Source: Ecdyonurus torrentis (Eukaryota; Arthropoda; Insecta; Ephemeroptera; Heptageniidae). Taken from it: a stretch of 64,000 bases of DNA. The stretch lies in NCBI GenBank assembly GCA_949318235.1, contig OX439131.1, positions 8,672,811 through 8,736,810 of the forward strand. The letters run 5' to 3'. The first letter of the stretch is position 1. Every line of letters begins with the position of its first letter. A program made the translations under genes and the position numbers. Below the pieces are notes generated by a model. The model ran no database searches. It saw nothing but the letters and a program-made list of their open reading frames with translations, and had not been told where the DNA came from. This document shows, in pieces, positions 1 to 11,447 of the stretch.

Positions 1-89
1 CTGCAGCCATGTGATCTGGTCACCTTGCCCCAGATGGCACGCACCTTGGACTTGCGTGTTGTGTTGGGTACCCTTGTCCTTCTCTTGGC
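1..89 (-). CDS. RpL35A: Ribosomal protein eL33 (RpL35A), second coding exon, partial
   Basis: Reading the minus strand from 89 down, the exon encodes AKRRTRVPNTTRK followed by VRAIWGKVTRSHG. This matches the conserved eL33 core (family pattern IWGKVTR.HG), a structural protein of the large cytosolic ribosomal subunit. It is preceded by a splice acceptor (TTACAG at about 95-90) and joins the upstream exon in phase 0 (VYVYK then AKRR), as expected for the family. The window edge cuts it after 29 codons plus two bases. The C-terminal part (about 30 residues in known eL33 proteins) must lie outside the window. No frameshift or stop is present, so I take it as the functional locus rather than a processed copy; the introns support this. 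Confidence 0.93.
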
Positions 90-471
90 CTGTAACAAAT
101 TCAAGTTAGAAATGTCATCATTTTTTATATAGCATCTATTTATTCATTACAACTGCAATTGTTTGTCTTTTTAATGTTATAAATTTATTGCATACTGTAA
201 AATTAATTTCCAAGCAGTTAAAAAAATGCATAATCAAAAAAAAAATTATGCAAACACTATTAGTTCACATTTATGTTTGGAGTATCGTATTACATTTAGT
301 TTGTAAAGCTGTGAATAATAATTTTATTAATTTTTTAAATGTACAGTACCAGATAGAACTTTCATTTAAATTTCTATAACTTACCCAAGTAATAATAAAT
401 GCACCACTTTTGCTTTCACATATTTATTTATTTTTTTCCGTACTCTGCACAGCAAATCATTAATGGAAGAC

Positions 472-933
472 TAGCAAAAGTAGGTTTAATGAGAAAATAA
501 ACAAATTCACAGCTCAACAATACTAACAAAGTGCTAGCAGACGACTTTGTGTTCCTGTCTCAATTTAACATGCTTTCTTATGGGGCAATGAAGCAGCTGT
601 AACTCGAATTAGATTTATTTTTCGTAGTTAAAATTTTTACTGTAGCATGCTGAGCATTGAAGCTTTTGTTTTCCTGGATTTTATGTCAATTGGATGAAAA
701 AAATAATTTGTAACCAAATTGTTTGAAATCCAGGAAATCAAAAGCTTCAATGCTCATCAAGCTACAGTAAAAATCTCAGCTCCAAGAAATAATTCTAACT
801 TCAGTTACAGCTGCTTCATTGGGGCCATACAAAAGCATGTTAAATTCAGACAGGAACACAAAGTCGTCTGCTAGCACTTTGTTAGTATAGTTGAACTGCG
901 AGTTTATTTTCTCACTAACCCTACTTTTGCAAG
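472..933. mobile_element. Palindromic MITE, family P, copy 1 (in RpL35A intron)
   Basis: The two halves are diverged reverse complements over nearly their whole length. For example AGCAAAAGTAGG near 473 faces its complement CCTACTTTTGC near 919-930, and CTAACAAAGTGCTAGCAGAC (near 524-543) faces GTCTGCTAGCACTTTGTTAG near 867-886. The spacer is about 690-700. No reading frame is present. A second copy lies at 36680-37130, so this is an interspersed foldback-type element rather than a unique palindrome. No clear target-site duplication is seen. Confidence 0.8.
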
Positions 934-990
934 CAAAACTATCTTTCTTTTGAATTAATTTTATTTCTACTCCACTTTTAATTAAGACAG

Positions 991-1037
991 TAACTCAAAG
1001 TTGTCTGACAGCACTTTGTTAGTATTGCTTGCCAAGC
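991..1037 (+). repeat. Fragment related to one arm of MITE family P
   Basis: The stretch contains AACTCAAAGTTGTCTGACAG and then CACTTTGTTAGTATTG. It closely follows the right arm of the adjacent palindromic element (CACAAAGTCGTCTGCTAG and CACTTTGTTAGTAT). It is either a solo fragment or a local duplication. Confidence 0.55.
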
Positions 1038-1189
1038 TTGTTAATTTATGGGCTAAGCCAAAGGCATCCGAAAGGTGTTTTCACCTATTCCTTATTTTTC
1101 CAGTACAAAATCCTTTGCAATTAAATAAGTAATTAGCAAGTTCAACCCCTCTAGCTTTACATACTGGTTCAGGAAATAATAATAATCAT

Positions 1190-1290
1190 CTTTAAATCAC
1201 ATCAGCCAGAAATTGATTCCTCCCATTGGTACCCAGTAATTACATCAGGACCATACATCATCACATCACATATGCATACCAGTATGCCGT
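1190..1290 (-). ncRNA. Structured G+C-elevated intron segment, possible intronic snoRNA
   Basis: Right after the first coding exon of eL33, the intron has a block clearly richer in G+C than its surroundings. On the minus strand it has a perfect 6-bp hairpin GCATAC-TG-GTATGC (1285-1272), then GTGATGA (1264-1258, fits C box RUGAUGA), CTGA (1248-1245, D'-like) and CTGA (1205-1202, D box). The C-to-D span of about 63 bases fits a C/D snoRNA, and ribosomal protein introns are common hosts. Against it: the terminal stem is poor and no C' box is clear. Low confidence. Confidence 0.15.
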
Positions 1291-1324
1291 TCCAGCCACT
1301 CAACTTCCAATAAATAAAACCTAC

Positions 1325-1603
1325 CTTATAAACATAGACACAGCGCTTGCCGATGTAGAACTCTGTTTCATTCTTTATGGTGCAGCCTTCAACTTTAAGA
1401 AGAGCTGTGTTTTCATGTTGATTTCTAAGTCCTCGCTTGTAGCCAGTGAAGACTGCTCTAGCATAAAGCCGCCCGTGTCTTTTAATTGGGCGCTTCTTTG
1501 AAACTTTTTTCGGCGCTTCGCTAGCGGGAGTGACTGCCTTCTCTTTCTTCTTCTCTTTCTTGTCAGCCTTAGGCTTAGGTGTTTTCTTTTCTGTATCCGC
1601 CAT
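1325..1603 (-). CDS. RpL35A: Ribosomal protein eL33 (RpL35A), first coding exon
   Basis: The exon encodes 93 residues. They start with a Lys/Ala-rich extension ([20 protein letters not shown], residues 1-20; basic up to about residue 42), then the eL33 core [31 protein letters not shown], and [15 protein letters not shown]. Vertebrate eL33 lacks the long basic extension; a similar one is typical of insect RpL35A as I know the family. The start is the ATG at 1603-1601, because a splice acceptor (TTTTCCAG) lies only four bases upstream, so 5' UTR joins there. The exon ends AAG|GTAGG at 1325/1324, a good donor in phase 0. Translation past this donor runs into the intron and should not be annotated. 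Confidence 0.95.
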
Positions 1604-2165
1604 CACTCTGGAAAATAATTACAAAACTATTATAAAGAGAACATATTAAACAAGGCAAGTTATTGCATACGTTCATAAACTAAAACAGCATTTTTTTTAT
1701 TGAAAAACTACATAAATAAAAACAACTTTAAAACGTTACATAATAGATAATCATTAGTTATCGCTACACAAACTGAGATCACAACTCGGCCGCTATGCTT
1801 TCACAAACATTGAAATTGTTTACTTTTACATATTTATGTACATACTTCCAGATTTGGATAACAAAATCTTCACTATCATGAATGACACTTGAATTATTGC
1901 CTAATTTAAACAACTTTATTTAATTTATTTGCAACTTATGCGAAAAAATACTGAAAGATATACATTATAAACAAAATACATAGGGTGACACTACACGTAA
2001 CCACATGTGGACACCGCAAATATCCACTATCATCCACTCCAAGAAAAACTAAAAACGTTTTTTAATTTAATTATTATAAAGGATATATATTATAATTTAT
2101 AAAATTAACACTATTTTTTCTACATGATGAGTAAAATATCACAATATTCACAAATTATAACATAC

Positions 2166-2206
2166 CAAAATCGGTAACAGCGGTTTTCGGAACAATGTGA
2201 AAGAGT
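2166..2206 (-). other. RpL35A: Probable noncoding 5' UTR exon of RpL35A
   Basis: On the minus strand a pyrimidine start (CTCTTTC, near 2206-2200) resembles the 5' terminal oligopyrimidine (TOP) start typical of ribosomal protein mRNAs. About 40 bases later comes a donor, GATTTTG|GTATGT (exon end 2166). The matching acceptor is TTTTCCAG at about 1615-1608, four bases before the start codon. The implied 5' UTR is about 45 bases with a 0.56-kb intron, a common layout for animal ribosomal protein genes. This is inferred from motifs only; the exact start could differ by several bases. Confidence 0.5.
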
Positions 2207-2340
2207 TCGATTTCGATGTCTAAAAATCGATATTTCAAAAAAATTGACGCGCGAAATTTTACTTTTGCGCGCGTATAACTTCAAAAGTTTTACAAGGCGA
2301 ACAGGTGCTTTGGCGCTCAACTCGTCGTGTAAGTTGACTA
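2207..2340 (-). promoter_or_regulatory. Putative RpL35A promoter with E2F-like and DRE-like motifs
   Basis: Just upstream of the proposed start lies a CpG-containing patch in otherwise AT-rich DNA. It has ATCGATAT at 2226-2233, close to the insect DNA-replication-related element TATCGATA. It also has a near-perfect inverted repeat at 2247-2273 whose arms, ACGCGCGAAA and TTTTGCGCGCGT, resemble two opposed E2F sites (TTTSGCGC). On the plus strand a GT|GTAAGT-like donor near 2330 would allow a divergent transcript. These are motif matches only. Confidence 0.35.
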
Positions 2341-2583
2341 AAAAAGCCATGAACGAGGAAAAATGTGCAATCTTTTTTATCCTCTATAATAAAACAAGAT
2401 TCAAAATCGAAATTTTCACTACTTTTAGAGCTGTGTTAACTTTAAACTCGTGCATAATATTATGATTTTTATTATATTTTGTTTTATTTTGTATTATTAG
2501 TTTAGTGTTTTATAGTAATTATTAATTATATATGGTGACCACTCTGATTTGAAAATACATTTGTAACATTGGACTAACTTAAG

Positions 2584-2740
2584 CAGGGGTGTATTCAGGG
2601 GCCGGGGGGGGGGTGTTTTTGAGGTCCGGACACCCCCTGTTAGGTCTGAAAAGGCATGGGAAAAGGGGGTGGTTCTCCCCTTTGCCTATGCGCACTATAG
2701 GCTGGACCCCTCCCGTTGCAAAATCCTGAATATGCCCCTG
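2584..2740. mobile_element. Short hAT-like non-autonomous element
   Basis: Terminal inverted repeats CAGGGGTGTATTCAGG and CCTGAATATGCCCCTG bound 157 bases of unusually G+C-rich sequence (G-run near 2603-2613). The ends fit the hAT pattern CAGGGG. Flanks AACTTAAG (2576-2583) and AACTCAAG (2742-2749) look like an aged 8-bp target-site duplication with one mismatch and one extra base at the right junction. It has no coding capacity. Confidence 0.65.
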
Positions 2741-3072
2741 GAACTCAAGGATGCATAATATTTAATTTTTTGTACACTATTTCTATATATAATTGTATTA
2801 AGATGTGATATTTATATACATATTACATTAGAGTCCCATATCACGTTATATATTATGTTTTGGTAACTGACAATTTAAATTTACAAATTATATTTTAAAA
2901 ATTAAGCCATTGATTTTTTTTTCTTCTTTTGAAATAAAACTAAAAAAAAAAAACAAATATCAACATATAAATTTAAAAAAATTATCAATACTTATTTTAC
3001 AGTTTCTATTGCATAATAATTAATAGAGAAAAAAGTAAATAATAATAATAATATAGCAATGAATAAAGTTAA

Positions 3073-3310
3073 AGGCGTAGATACAAAAAGTTGTGTAATA
3101 TCCTAACAAACCTGAAAATCAACGTTGATTTGGCCGGAGTCACTTGTTTTACGCGCGCGTAAACCGGGCGAGCTGTGACGTCAGTGACCGCCAGTGGCAT
3201 TTTGTGAATGGAAAATAAATTAGAAATCAATGACTCCGGCCAAATCAACGTTGATTTTCAGGTTTGTTAGGATATTACACAACTTGTTTTGTTCAAGGTG
3301 TTCTACGCCT
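3073..3310. mobile_element. TTAA-flanked MITE with long terminal inverted repeats (family A)
   Basis: Terminal inverted repeats of about 70 bases run from AGGCGTAGATAC inwards through TTGTGTAATATCCTAACAAA and CCTGAAAATCAACGTTGATT to GGCCGGAGTCA. They are nearly perfectly mirrored at the right end (TGACTCCGGCC through TTCTACGCCT). Both ends are flanked by TTAA (3069-3072 and 3311-3314). The roughly 100-base centre carries a CpG-rich ACGCGCGCGT and a perfect TGACGTCA (3176-3183). No transposase frame is present. Confidence 0.82.
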
Positions 3311-3432
3311 TTAATGAAAGCTGAAAGTTAATGGCGTCATAGCAATAAATACATGCTGCTTTATGTCACTGTTGGTGTGAATCCACATTGCAGAAGGTAT
3401 GTATGAAGATACAACATAGGAAGCTTGCAAGC

Positions 3433-3782
3433 TATAGGGTGATTTCATTCATGTTAAAGTCGACGCCATAAGTGAGCGCTAAATAACATGGGCCAGTATA
3501 GGTAAATAACTCCTTTTGCCAGTTTAAAATACTTCGCAATATTTTTGAGAGCATTGATGCTGTTAACAGGTTGAATTAGTGTTTCAAGTATGCAAGAAAA
3601 ATAATAATAACCAAAAAAATTGCTAACTTTCGAAAGAAAATAGCCAAAAACTATAATTTTGTCCTGTGCTGAGCAATGTTATTCTTTGCTCAAAGAAGAG
3701 CATCGAAAAGCATTCAGAAAGACGTCATGCGAACACCATAGAATTATTATAGTTATGACCTCTTTGGCGAACGCACCCTATA
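3433..3782 (+). mobile_element. MITE family B, copy 1
   Basis: A 350-base element with short ends TATAGGGTG and CACCCTATA. It shares extended similarity with 40250-40559, for example TTTCATTCATGTTAAAGTCG, CAAGTATGCAAGAAAAATAA and GAGCATCGAAAAGCA in the same order. The flanking TA fits a Tc1/mariner-type target. It is non-coding. Confidence 0.75.
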
Positions 3783-4730
3783 TATAATTGCCGTAAGTGG
3801 CAAAGTAATGCAGTATACCAATGCTTTACCCTCTCGACTTGTTCAACTCAAGGTTCAACTCGACTATAGAGACATAGAACGTAATAAAATATTATACATC
3901 TTTATATCTCTTTTTTTTTATACTAATTTTAAAAAAATCACCCTAATTCCCAATTAAATTATTTTATTCCTTAATTAAATTGTTTTACTGTTAAAAGATA
4001 AATATCAGAATATTTTCCTCAACTAAAAGAAACAAAAATCAGTTATTATTATTATAATAATAATAGGAAAACGGCGATCGGTGACGAAAGATCAAGAGAG
4101 GTATGTTTATTTGATTTGAACAACAGAATGGGAGGTGATGCACAGCGATCTGCTTCTTATACAAATATAATTTGTCTAGTAAAATAATAAACACACGTGA
4201 TTTCCATGTGGAAAATAAAACAAAAAATCAGGAGACAATTTATTAGGAGATACACACGTGCCGGCGCAGCGCAGTACAAGCGCTGAGTGAGCTGCACCTG
4301 CACCGGAAATGATACTGACCTCTCCAATGTGTCGTTGGTTGCGACTACACTATACAGTAAAGCATATCTTAAGTATATAGAGCATATTATTAGTTCAGTA
4401 AGCATAACATATATAATAATATTGACGTCATGATTTATTACTTCAATATAAAAATATTTTAAAATATGCATTTATATATTTATATTGAACTACTTAATAA
4501 TTATATGTAATTTTCTGTTATGAACTTTATTTTTGCTTGTACAATGATTTTGATTTATTATTTTTATTTATTGTTTGAAGATATATTGGAGTCACGAATG
4601 GACTTCAGAATGTGCCTTAAAAAATTCTATCAATAATTGTAAGCCAAATCTATTTAGTAATAATAATATAAACTTATGCTACAAATATGATTTATAATAA
4701 TAAAAATAATTATATGTTATAATTTTTGAC

Positions 4731-4770
<40 letters not shown>

Positions 4771-7700
4771 AATTGAATAATTTTATTATTATTAATTTTT
4801 AATTATTATTATCTTATAATTTGTTCTCCGTAATTTTTCCCAACTTTTCTCTACATTTACTTTCGCAGTTTCTTTTCTCTCTTACTCTCAATTCTGCATT
4901 TTATTTGTATATTTTTTATAAATTATGATTTATGAAAATTTTAAAATTGTCAGCACATTATTTAATCTTAAATATTGCAAAATCTTAAGTTTATTAAAGT
5001 ATTTGTTGGTAATTATGTTTACGAAAGGGCAAAACAATTGTATAAGCTTACTTATAGACCTCCCGTTTATCGTTTCATTATTATTTTTTAAATAAAGACA
5101 ATTGCCTATTTATTTTATTCATTAATTTGTTCTAGTTTTGCCTTTATATGTTTCAATTCTAATAAAAATATACATTGTTATCATTTAACTATAAGTGAAA
5201 TTAAAGTAAACAAAAAAAGTATGAAATATTGTGATACAAGTAGAAATATCCCAATTAATATTTAATTGTGTAAATGTGTATACCCTTTAAAATACTTATA
5301 TTTTAACCCATAAAAATTAAACGAAAATACATTACAGTATATTAGCCATTTTGTTTGCGATGTTTGTAGATTTTACCTTCGCAGCTGTTTTGGTTCGGAA
5401 AGTTGCGCTGAAGCCTGTCATGTGACTGCAAGTTTCCTCAGCTGCGTACCCTTTGGTGTTATACACTACCTTACCTTAACTTGGTCACCGTGCTCCAGGC
5501 AACACGCAAGCCTAAGACTTGGTGGGCGTGGTTCACTGCCGGCCGCGCGTTCGTTCAGACTTACCAGGGATCAAGAATCAATAGCAAATTTATAACAATG
5601 TGTAGCACGCTTGTGAAGCAATAAAAATAAATTTTATTTTAGAATACAATATATACATTTGTTTTTCATTTTTTTTTATATAAATAGACTTACTGGGAAA
5701 GAAAAAGATATAGTTTACAATCATGATGTTATATGAGAAGAGTGCTATCCTAGTGTCGTATAACGCGGATTCCTACATAACTGACTATATGATAATTATA
5801 TTAATTTTTAGTGTATAAAATTATTCTTATTTTACCTTATAAATTTTTTGTAACATATAATAATTAACTGTAGGACCAAAATAAAAGGCACTTTAGCATT
5901 TAGTGGACATTAGATTCGCTTCACGCGTGTATGTATTGAGATATGGAACAATTTATTTTTGAATATGATTTAAAACATAGGGATCTGAATGTGTATGAAT
6001 AGTAGTGTTTTAATTTAACGCAAGATGGCGAGAAAGAGCGCAGAAGTTGCACCTTGGCCTCTATGTGTAGTATACACCCACACATCACCCACCCACCAGT
6101 GCAGGTACAGTCGAGAGAACACATAACCCAGACTTAAAGCTTCATGAGAGAGAGGCCTATACACTTGCGAATCCTCAAAGCTTGATTCTTTATTAACGAT
6201 TACAAGCTTTAGTACAGAATTGAATAAAAATATATCAATTTTACTAATTTAAGTGTTGAATGTCATTCTTTTATTTGTTGAATTTATTGTCTTGCAGCCA
6301 TCTAGTCGTCTCAGCTGAGAGAGAAAGAGAGAGGACGATCGATGCAGCTGCTAACTCGAATGTTCTCAGCTCATGTACAGGGATGGGCAAAATTAATCAT
6401 TCTTACCTCCATAACTTTACAGATTAATGTACAAATACATGTATATATATATTTTTTTAATATCTAGATTTTTTTTTTAAATAGTATAAATATAGTATTC
6501 TAGTATACATTTTAAATTAATGATATTTATAATCTCTTTCAATATTCCATATGTTTTATTTCACCTTTATGTTTTTTATGCAACAATAAAAAATCTCACC
6601 TTACTCTACGTGATATTAGTAACGTCCCTGACCTGGTTTTTCAACATTGAGCGTCCAATATTATGTGGCACAATTTGGAGTTGTCTGATGCCACATTGTG
6701 AGGTGAGCTTTGCCTCCCTGCCTGCCTAGCCTGACTGCTAAGAGATATCATAGCAAATCTCCCGGGTTATTGTTCCCACTTGGCACTCGTCCACTTCAAA
6801 TCCAGCTGCCAAATAAACTCTCTAGCTCGCCGTATGTATGTACTTACGACTATATCATTTACCCAATCAGCTGTACTTCTTACACACATATAAGCTTGTA
6901 AATAATACTTAAAACTATATATCTTATACATATCATAACTTTTATTTAATTAAAATTCAAAAATTTCTATCTTTAATCTTTCATTTTAAGCTCTATAGTT
7001 GAAAAGTGTTTCATATTTAAATATTCGAAGCATAAACTTATTTTTTGGAAACTTTTTTTTGTAGCATATATGACGATTTTTTCCCCGTAATATTTCAATT
7101 TTTAAACTATATAGAAATAAATTCAGTTTGATATGCATTCTTGCGAATTGAATGCGTTTAGAAACAATCTTATTCACTCAATTCTAAATTTTTGCCATGC
7201 ATTTTGTTTTTATTATAACTTATGTAACTTTTGTTTTAATCTATATGTACGAGTATTGCAATATTAAAAAATAATAATAATCAATGTCTAAGTAATTTGA
7301 CTGAATTTTTTTTTTAATAAAAACTGTTGTCAGATATGTTTTCTACTGTTTATTATTATTATTCACAATTATAGGCGTTATGTAATACTGCAATAAAAAT
7401 GTAAATAATAAAATAGCGTGTAGTAGGATATTTCATTTCTTGAGGTATTGCAATTAAAGTGACAAAAAGTAACGCCTTCCGATGGTTTACATTAATTTGT
7501 AATTTAAACTTTTAACACTTCATTTAAAATTACTATTTTAGATATCAGATACCCTCTTTCACATCCCAAAGAATCGTGTTTACTTATTAAATTATTATTT
7601 ATTATCATATTGTGTAGAAAAATGACTCGCAAAGAAAGAGACAATTTTTTATGCAATGTTTAAAAAAATATATGGTATAAATAATTAACTATTTAACTGT

Positions 7701-9833
7701 TATAAACAATTATAAATTATTGAAAGAGTATTTATTATTATTTTTGGAGAACAAACGAAAAAATACGCGCGCCTGCAAAAGTCATATGTATGCAACCAGT
7801 TGGTCATTTTTGTTGTGCGGGCTGCATAACTCTGTTTTTTATTATATAAGGGGCAATTCTAACTTTATTTAGTTTTAGTTTATTTATTTATTTTATTTTA
7901 TATTTTATTATTATTATTATTATTTTATTACGAGTTTTAAAAGATTATTATTAGGTTGAGCGAGATCTCGGGTTATTGATTGTGACAAAAAAGCGCTGAT
8001 CATCAATATTTTAGCATGAAAGAGACGTGGCAATCTCTCTCTCTAGGTAGCGCCCGAGGGTTTTGCTGCAGGTCATCATTGTCAACTCGCGGACGAGTTC
8101 ACCAACAAAACGTTTGACGTCATTAAAATCAATGTTCTTTTGTTATTGTTGATACCAATTTCAAAAATAATAATAATTTACATGTAAAAATTTATTAACC
8201 TAATATTGGCCCTCCTTTTTTTTTTTTTTTTTTAATATCCTTATTTTAACATTTATTTTACAATTTATTTTTATTTGTAAAAGCTATACAACAATACTAT
8301 ACGAATTTATAGTTTTAAGCTTTGTATGTTTAACATCAGTAATGGTTTATAATATATTTTTATGTTAAAATACAAAGCTACTATATGTATTCTAGTGCTC
8401 TTGGCCTCGCGGGGGTGATATAACTTGGATGTTTAATGCTTGCATAGCGTCATCTAAAAAGTTTTTGCGCTACATAAGCTTCTATGATGAAAATTTCATT
8501 TAAATTGAGCCTCAGTTTAAAATAACAAGTTTATGGAAATTTTTGTTGACGAGGATTTTGTTTTAAACTTTTTACAAAATACTCAATACCAGTTATTAAC
8601 ATTTTAGGTTGATTTGAATATAAATTAAGCTTTAAAATCAGTAATAATAAATTTTGTAGTAAATTTTTTTAAACTGTTTACATTTTTAGTGTAAATATGT
8701 CATATTTAACGTAGACAATCCTTTTATGATTGATGTATATCTTGTAATTATAAACTATAATATAGTATATTATATATTATACTGTATAATGGTGTAAAAC
8801 AGTTTAGTTAAATAAAAAAAATGTAAATTACATAAAATATAATATCAATTTTAAATAAATTAGACTGTAGTAATTATTTTTACATTTGTTTTATTGTTAT
8901 TGTTATTATTATTTAATTTCTTAAATAATTGTGATTCATTTTTTTTTGTCTAGGGGTAATGAAACCCAATGCAAACTATAACATAATATTATAATGCATA
9001 ACTTTTAAAATATTTTTATTTTCATTGTTGCAATTTTAGTGATCCTTGAATAAAATCATTTTGATAACTTTATTTGCACCAATGAAGAATTATAATTTTC
9101 AAAGTCATATATTAGTTATTATTTAATCTAATTTAACCACACATCTTTCTATTTAATAATATCAACATAAAATATTGTGCGTTTCCATGATATATGTAAT
9201 AAATCATTAGAATTAGAAGATTTTTCTCAATTTCCTTTTTGCATGTTTCCCAATGATGTTAACCTTTTTTTATACCTTTACCATAATTTCAAGCCAGCTT
9301 GCATTGTTGTTTTTTTTTTTTTTTTTTTTTTTTCCCTCCACTTTTTTTTATGTAAATAAATATCTTAGAATAAGTATGCAAAAATTTATTGAAAAAAAAA
9401 TATCACATAAAATGCCCACAAAATTAATAATGTTTACGGTATAAAAAATTAATTATTTTTTTAATATATATTTTTTTGTCTCTATTTCTGGAATTTATAA
9501 TATTATATGTTTTAAAAGTCATATCATCGTGTGTCTGTCCTTAGCTTTGTGAAAAACAAATTTATTTTTCAATTTCTTTAAAAACAGAACTATTTTATTA
9601 TTATTATTATTTTTTTTTTGCAAACCAAAATATTTTGTCAAAATATTTATCTATCATAAAAATGGAAGAGCAAATTTATTTTTTTACGATATAATTGAAC
9701 GATTACGGAATATGTAAATTACTAAATACTCATTTGGTTTATGCGCTGTAAAATCATATATTGTATCTATATAGTTCTGTTGTACGAAAAACTACACTCC
9801 AATTTTTTTACTATAAAAGAAAAGTTTGGCAGT
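3783..9833. other. AT-rich intergenic DNA, no gene seen
   Basis: Both strands are dense in stops. The region holds an (AT)16 tract (4735-4766), poly-T runs (8217-8233, 9311-9332) and scattered ATT repeats. Slightly G+C-richer patches at about 4255-4340 (two E-box-like CACGTG-type sites), 5385-5570, 6045-6125, 6300-6380 and 6690-6800 could be regulatory or old repeats. None gives a convincing coding frame. Perfect TGACGTCA sites occur at 4433-4440 and 8115-8122. Confidence 0.6.
5480..5522 (-). pseudogene. Possible decayed fragment of an RpL35A exon
   Basis: The plus-strand run TTGGTCACCGTGCTCCAG then CACGCA then GACTTGG parallels window bases 16-59 inside the eL33 exon (TGGTCACCTTGCCCCAG, CACGCA, GACTTG). 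In the matching minus-strand frame it reads RVAWSTVTK against eL33 RAIWGKVTR, then meets a stop. A strong minus-strand donor CTG|GTAAGT lies nearby at about 5562-5570. It could be a diverged duplicate of the exon 5.5 kb away, or a chance match over a short stretch. Confidence 0.3.
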
Positions 9834-9865
9834 TCTCTCTCTGTCTCTCTCTCTCTCTGTCTCTC

Positions 9866-9896
<31 letters not shown>
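9834..9896 (+). repeat. (TC)n microsatellite with TG interruptions
   Basis: About 63 bases of CT dinucleotide repeat broken by three TGTC variants. The predicted Ser/Leu peptides across it are artefacts. Confidence 0.95.
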
Positions 9897-10387
9897 TGCA
9901 TTTTAATGATTATTATGGCTCTTACTATTATATTTATAATTATCATTTAGGCATGGATCTCTATTTCAGAGATTTTGAACCCAAATTGAATTTCAGTTTT
10001 CAGCTTCACTTTAATTGCCATTAAATTGTAATTGATTGGTCAAGTTTTATATTGTTAAGTTAACTATAATATGAAGAAAAAGCACGTATGATACAGGATT
10101 TGATTTTAGTCACTAAATATTTTTGTCGATCTATTGACAATATTATACATAATGCAGCACTGATATTAGCATATTAGTTACGTTGTAAAATGTTTTATTT
10201 TCTCACGAATAAAACAAACTTAGTGCGTAAATTAAAAAAAAAAACTTAAGTGGTAATAATTTGACTGTTTTGAGAAACTTTTAGCTTAAACCAAGTAAAA
10301 ATTACCTGTACTATACTTTGCAAAAATTGAGAAGTAGAAGTAAATAGTGTTAATAAGTGTGTGGATGTTTCATATGTATGAATATGA

Positions 10388-10418
<31 letters not shown>

Positions 10419-10738
10419 CACAACCTACAGGTTGAACATGTGTAAGATTTCACTTTTGTGCCGAGATTTAGAATTTCAAGTTTTTACAGCAAAAAATTAT
10501 TTCCACTATATTTTGCAACAGCAAAAAACAATATATTTATGTTTGTATAACAATGTACCACATTATAGGCGTATTATAAAACAATGTAATATTGTTGTGG
10601 GACCGGAGAACGCTGCCAAATTTTGTGCCCACGCAATAAATTTGACTCCCATTTACTTGCTTTTAAACAAGTAAATGAAAATATTTACATTATTTGAGAA
10701 AGATGTTATATAGTGCTTTTTATTCACTGTGTTTAGTT

Positions 10739-10740
<2 letters not shown>

Positions 10741-10801
<61 letters not shown>
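10741..10801 (+). repeat. (AG)30 microsatellite
   Basis: An uninterrupted GA dinucleotide run of 61 bases in AT-rich intergenic DNA. Confidence 0.97.
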
Positions 10802-10805
<4 letters not shown>

Positions 10806-11236
10806 AACGGTCATTTTGGTAATTTGTTTATTGACCAAAAGATAGGGAGAGTTATAACAAAAATTTAATTAGAGAGCACAAGAACGATACTTTCTTTGAT
10901 TTTATAGTTTGTGTTTTTTTCCCCTTTGTCGTTTCCCAGCCACTCTTTTTTTTTATGTGGCTATAATTTATTGATTAGAAAAAATTATTGTAATTGGAGT
11001 GTGTTACGTAACATTTGTTCCTATCGTAATTTTTGTAATTAGGTATTTATTCTGTGCTAATTATGGTTTGTTACACAAATATAATGGAACAACAGTATTA
11101 ATGAAAGAATTATGTATTTGAGACCAAATATAAGCAACATTAATTTACACAGACAATTATTTTAAGAAATGCCTTTTCATTTGTATCTATTGAGTTATTA
11201 TGTCTACAGGCCGAAAGGAAAAATCATAATAATAGA

Positions 11237-11267
<31 letters not shown>

Positions 11268-11394
11268 GTGATTCATGAGGTAAGGAAGAATTTTGGAGGC
11301 TGGCACACATATAGAGAGAGAGTCCAGGCAAGCACCATACAGGGCTGGCTGGTTGCTCGTTGCTCCCCCGCTATAGTATTGATCCACAGTAGGC

Positions 11395-11447
<53 letters not shown>

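Noticed and set aside
1226..1501. A 91-codon plus-strand frame
   Set aside because: Antisense shadow of the eL33 exon and its intron.
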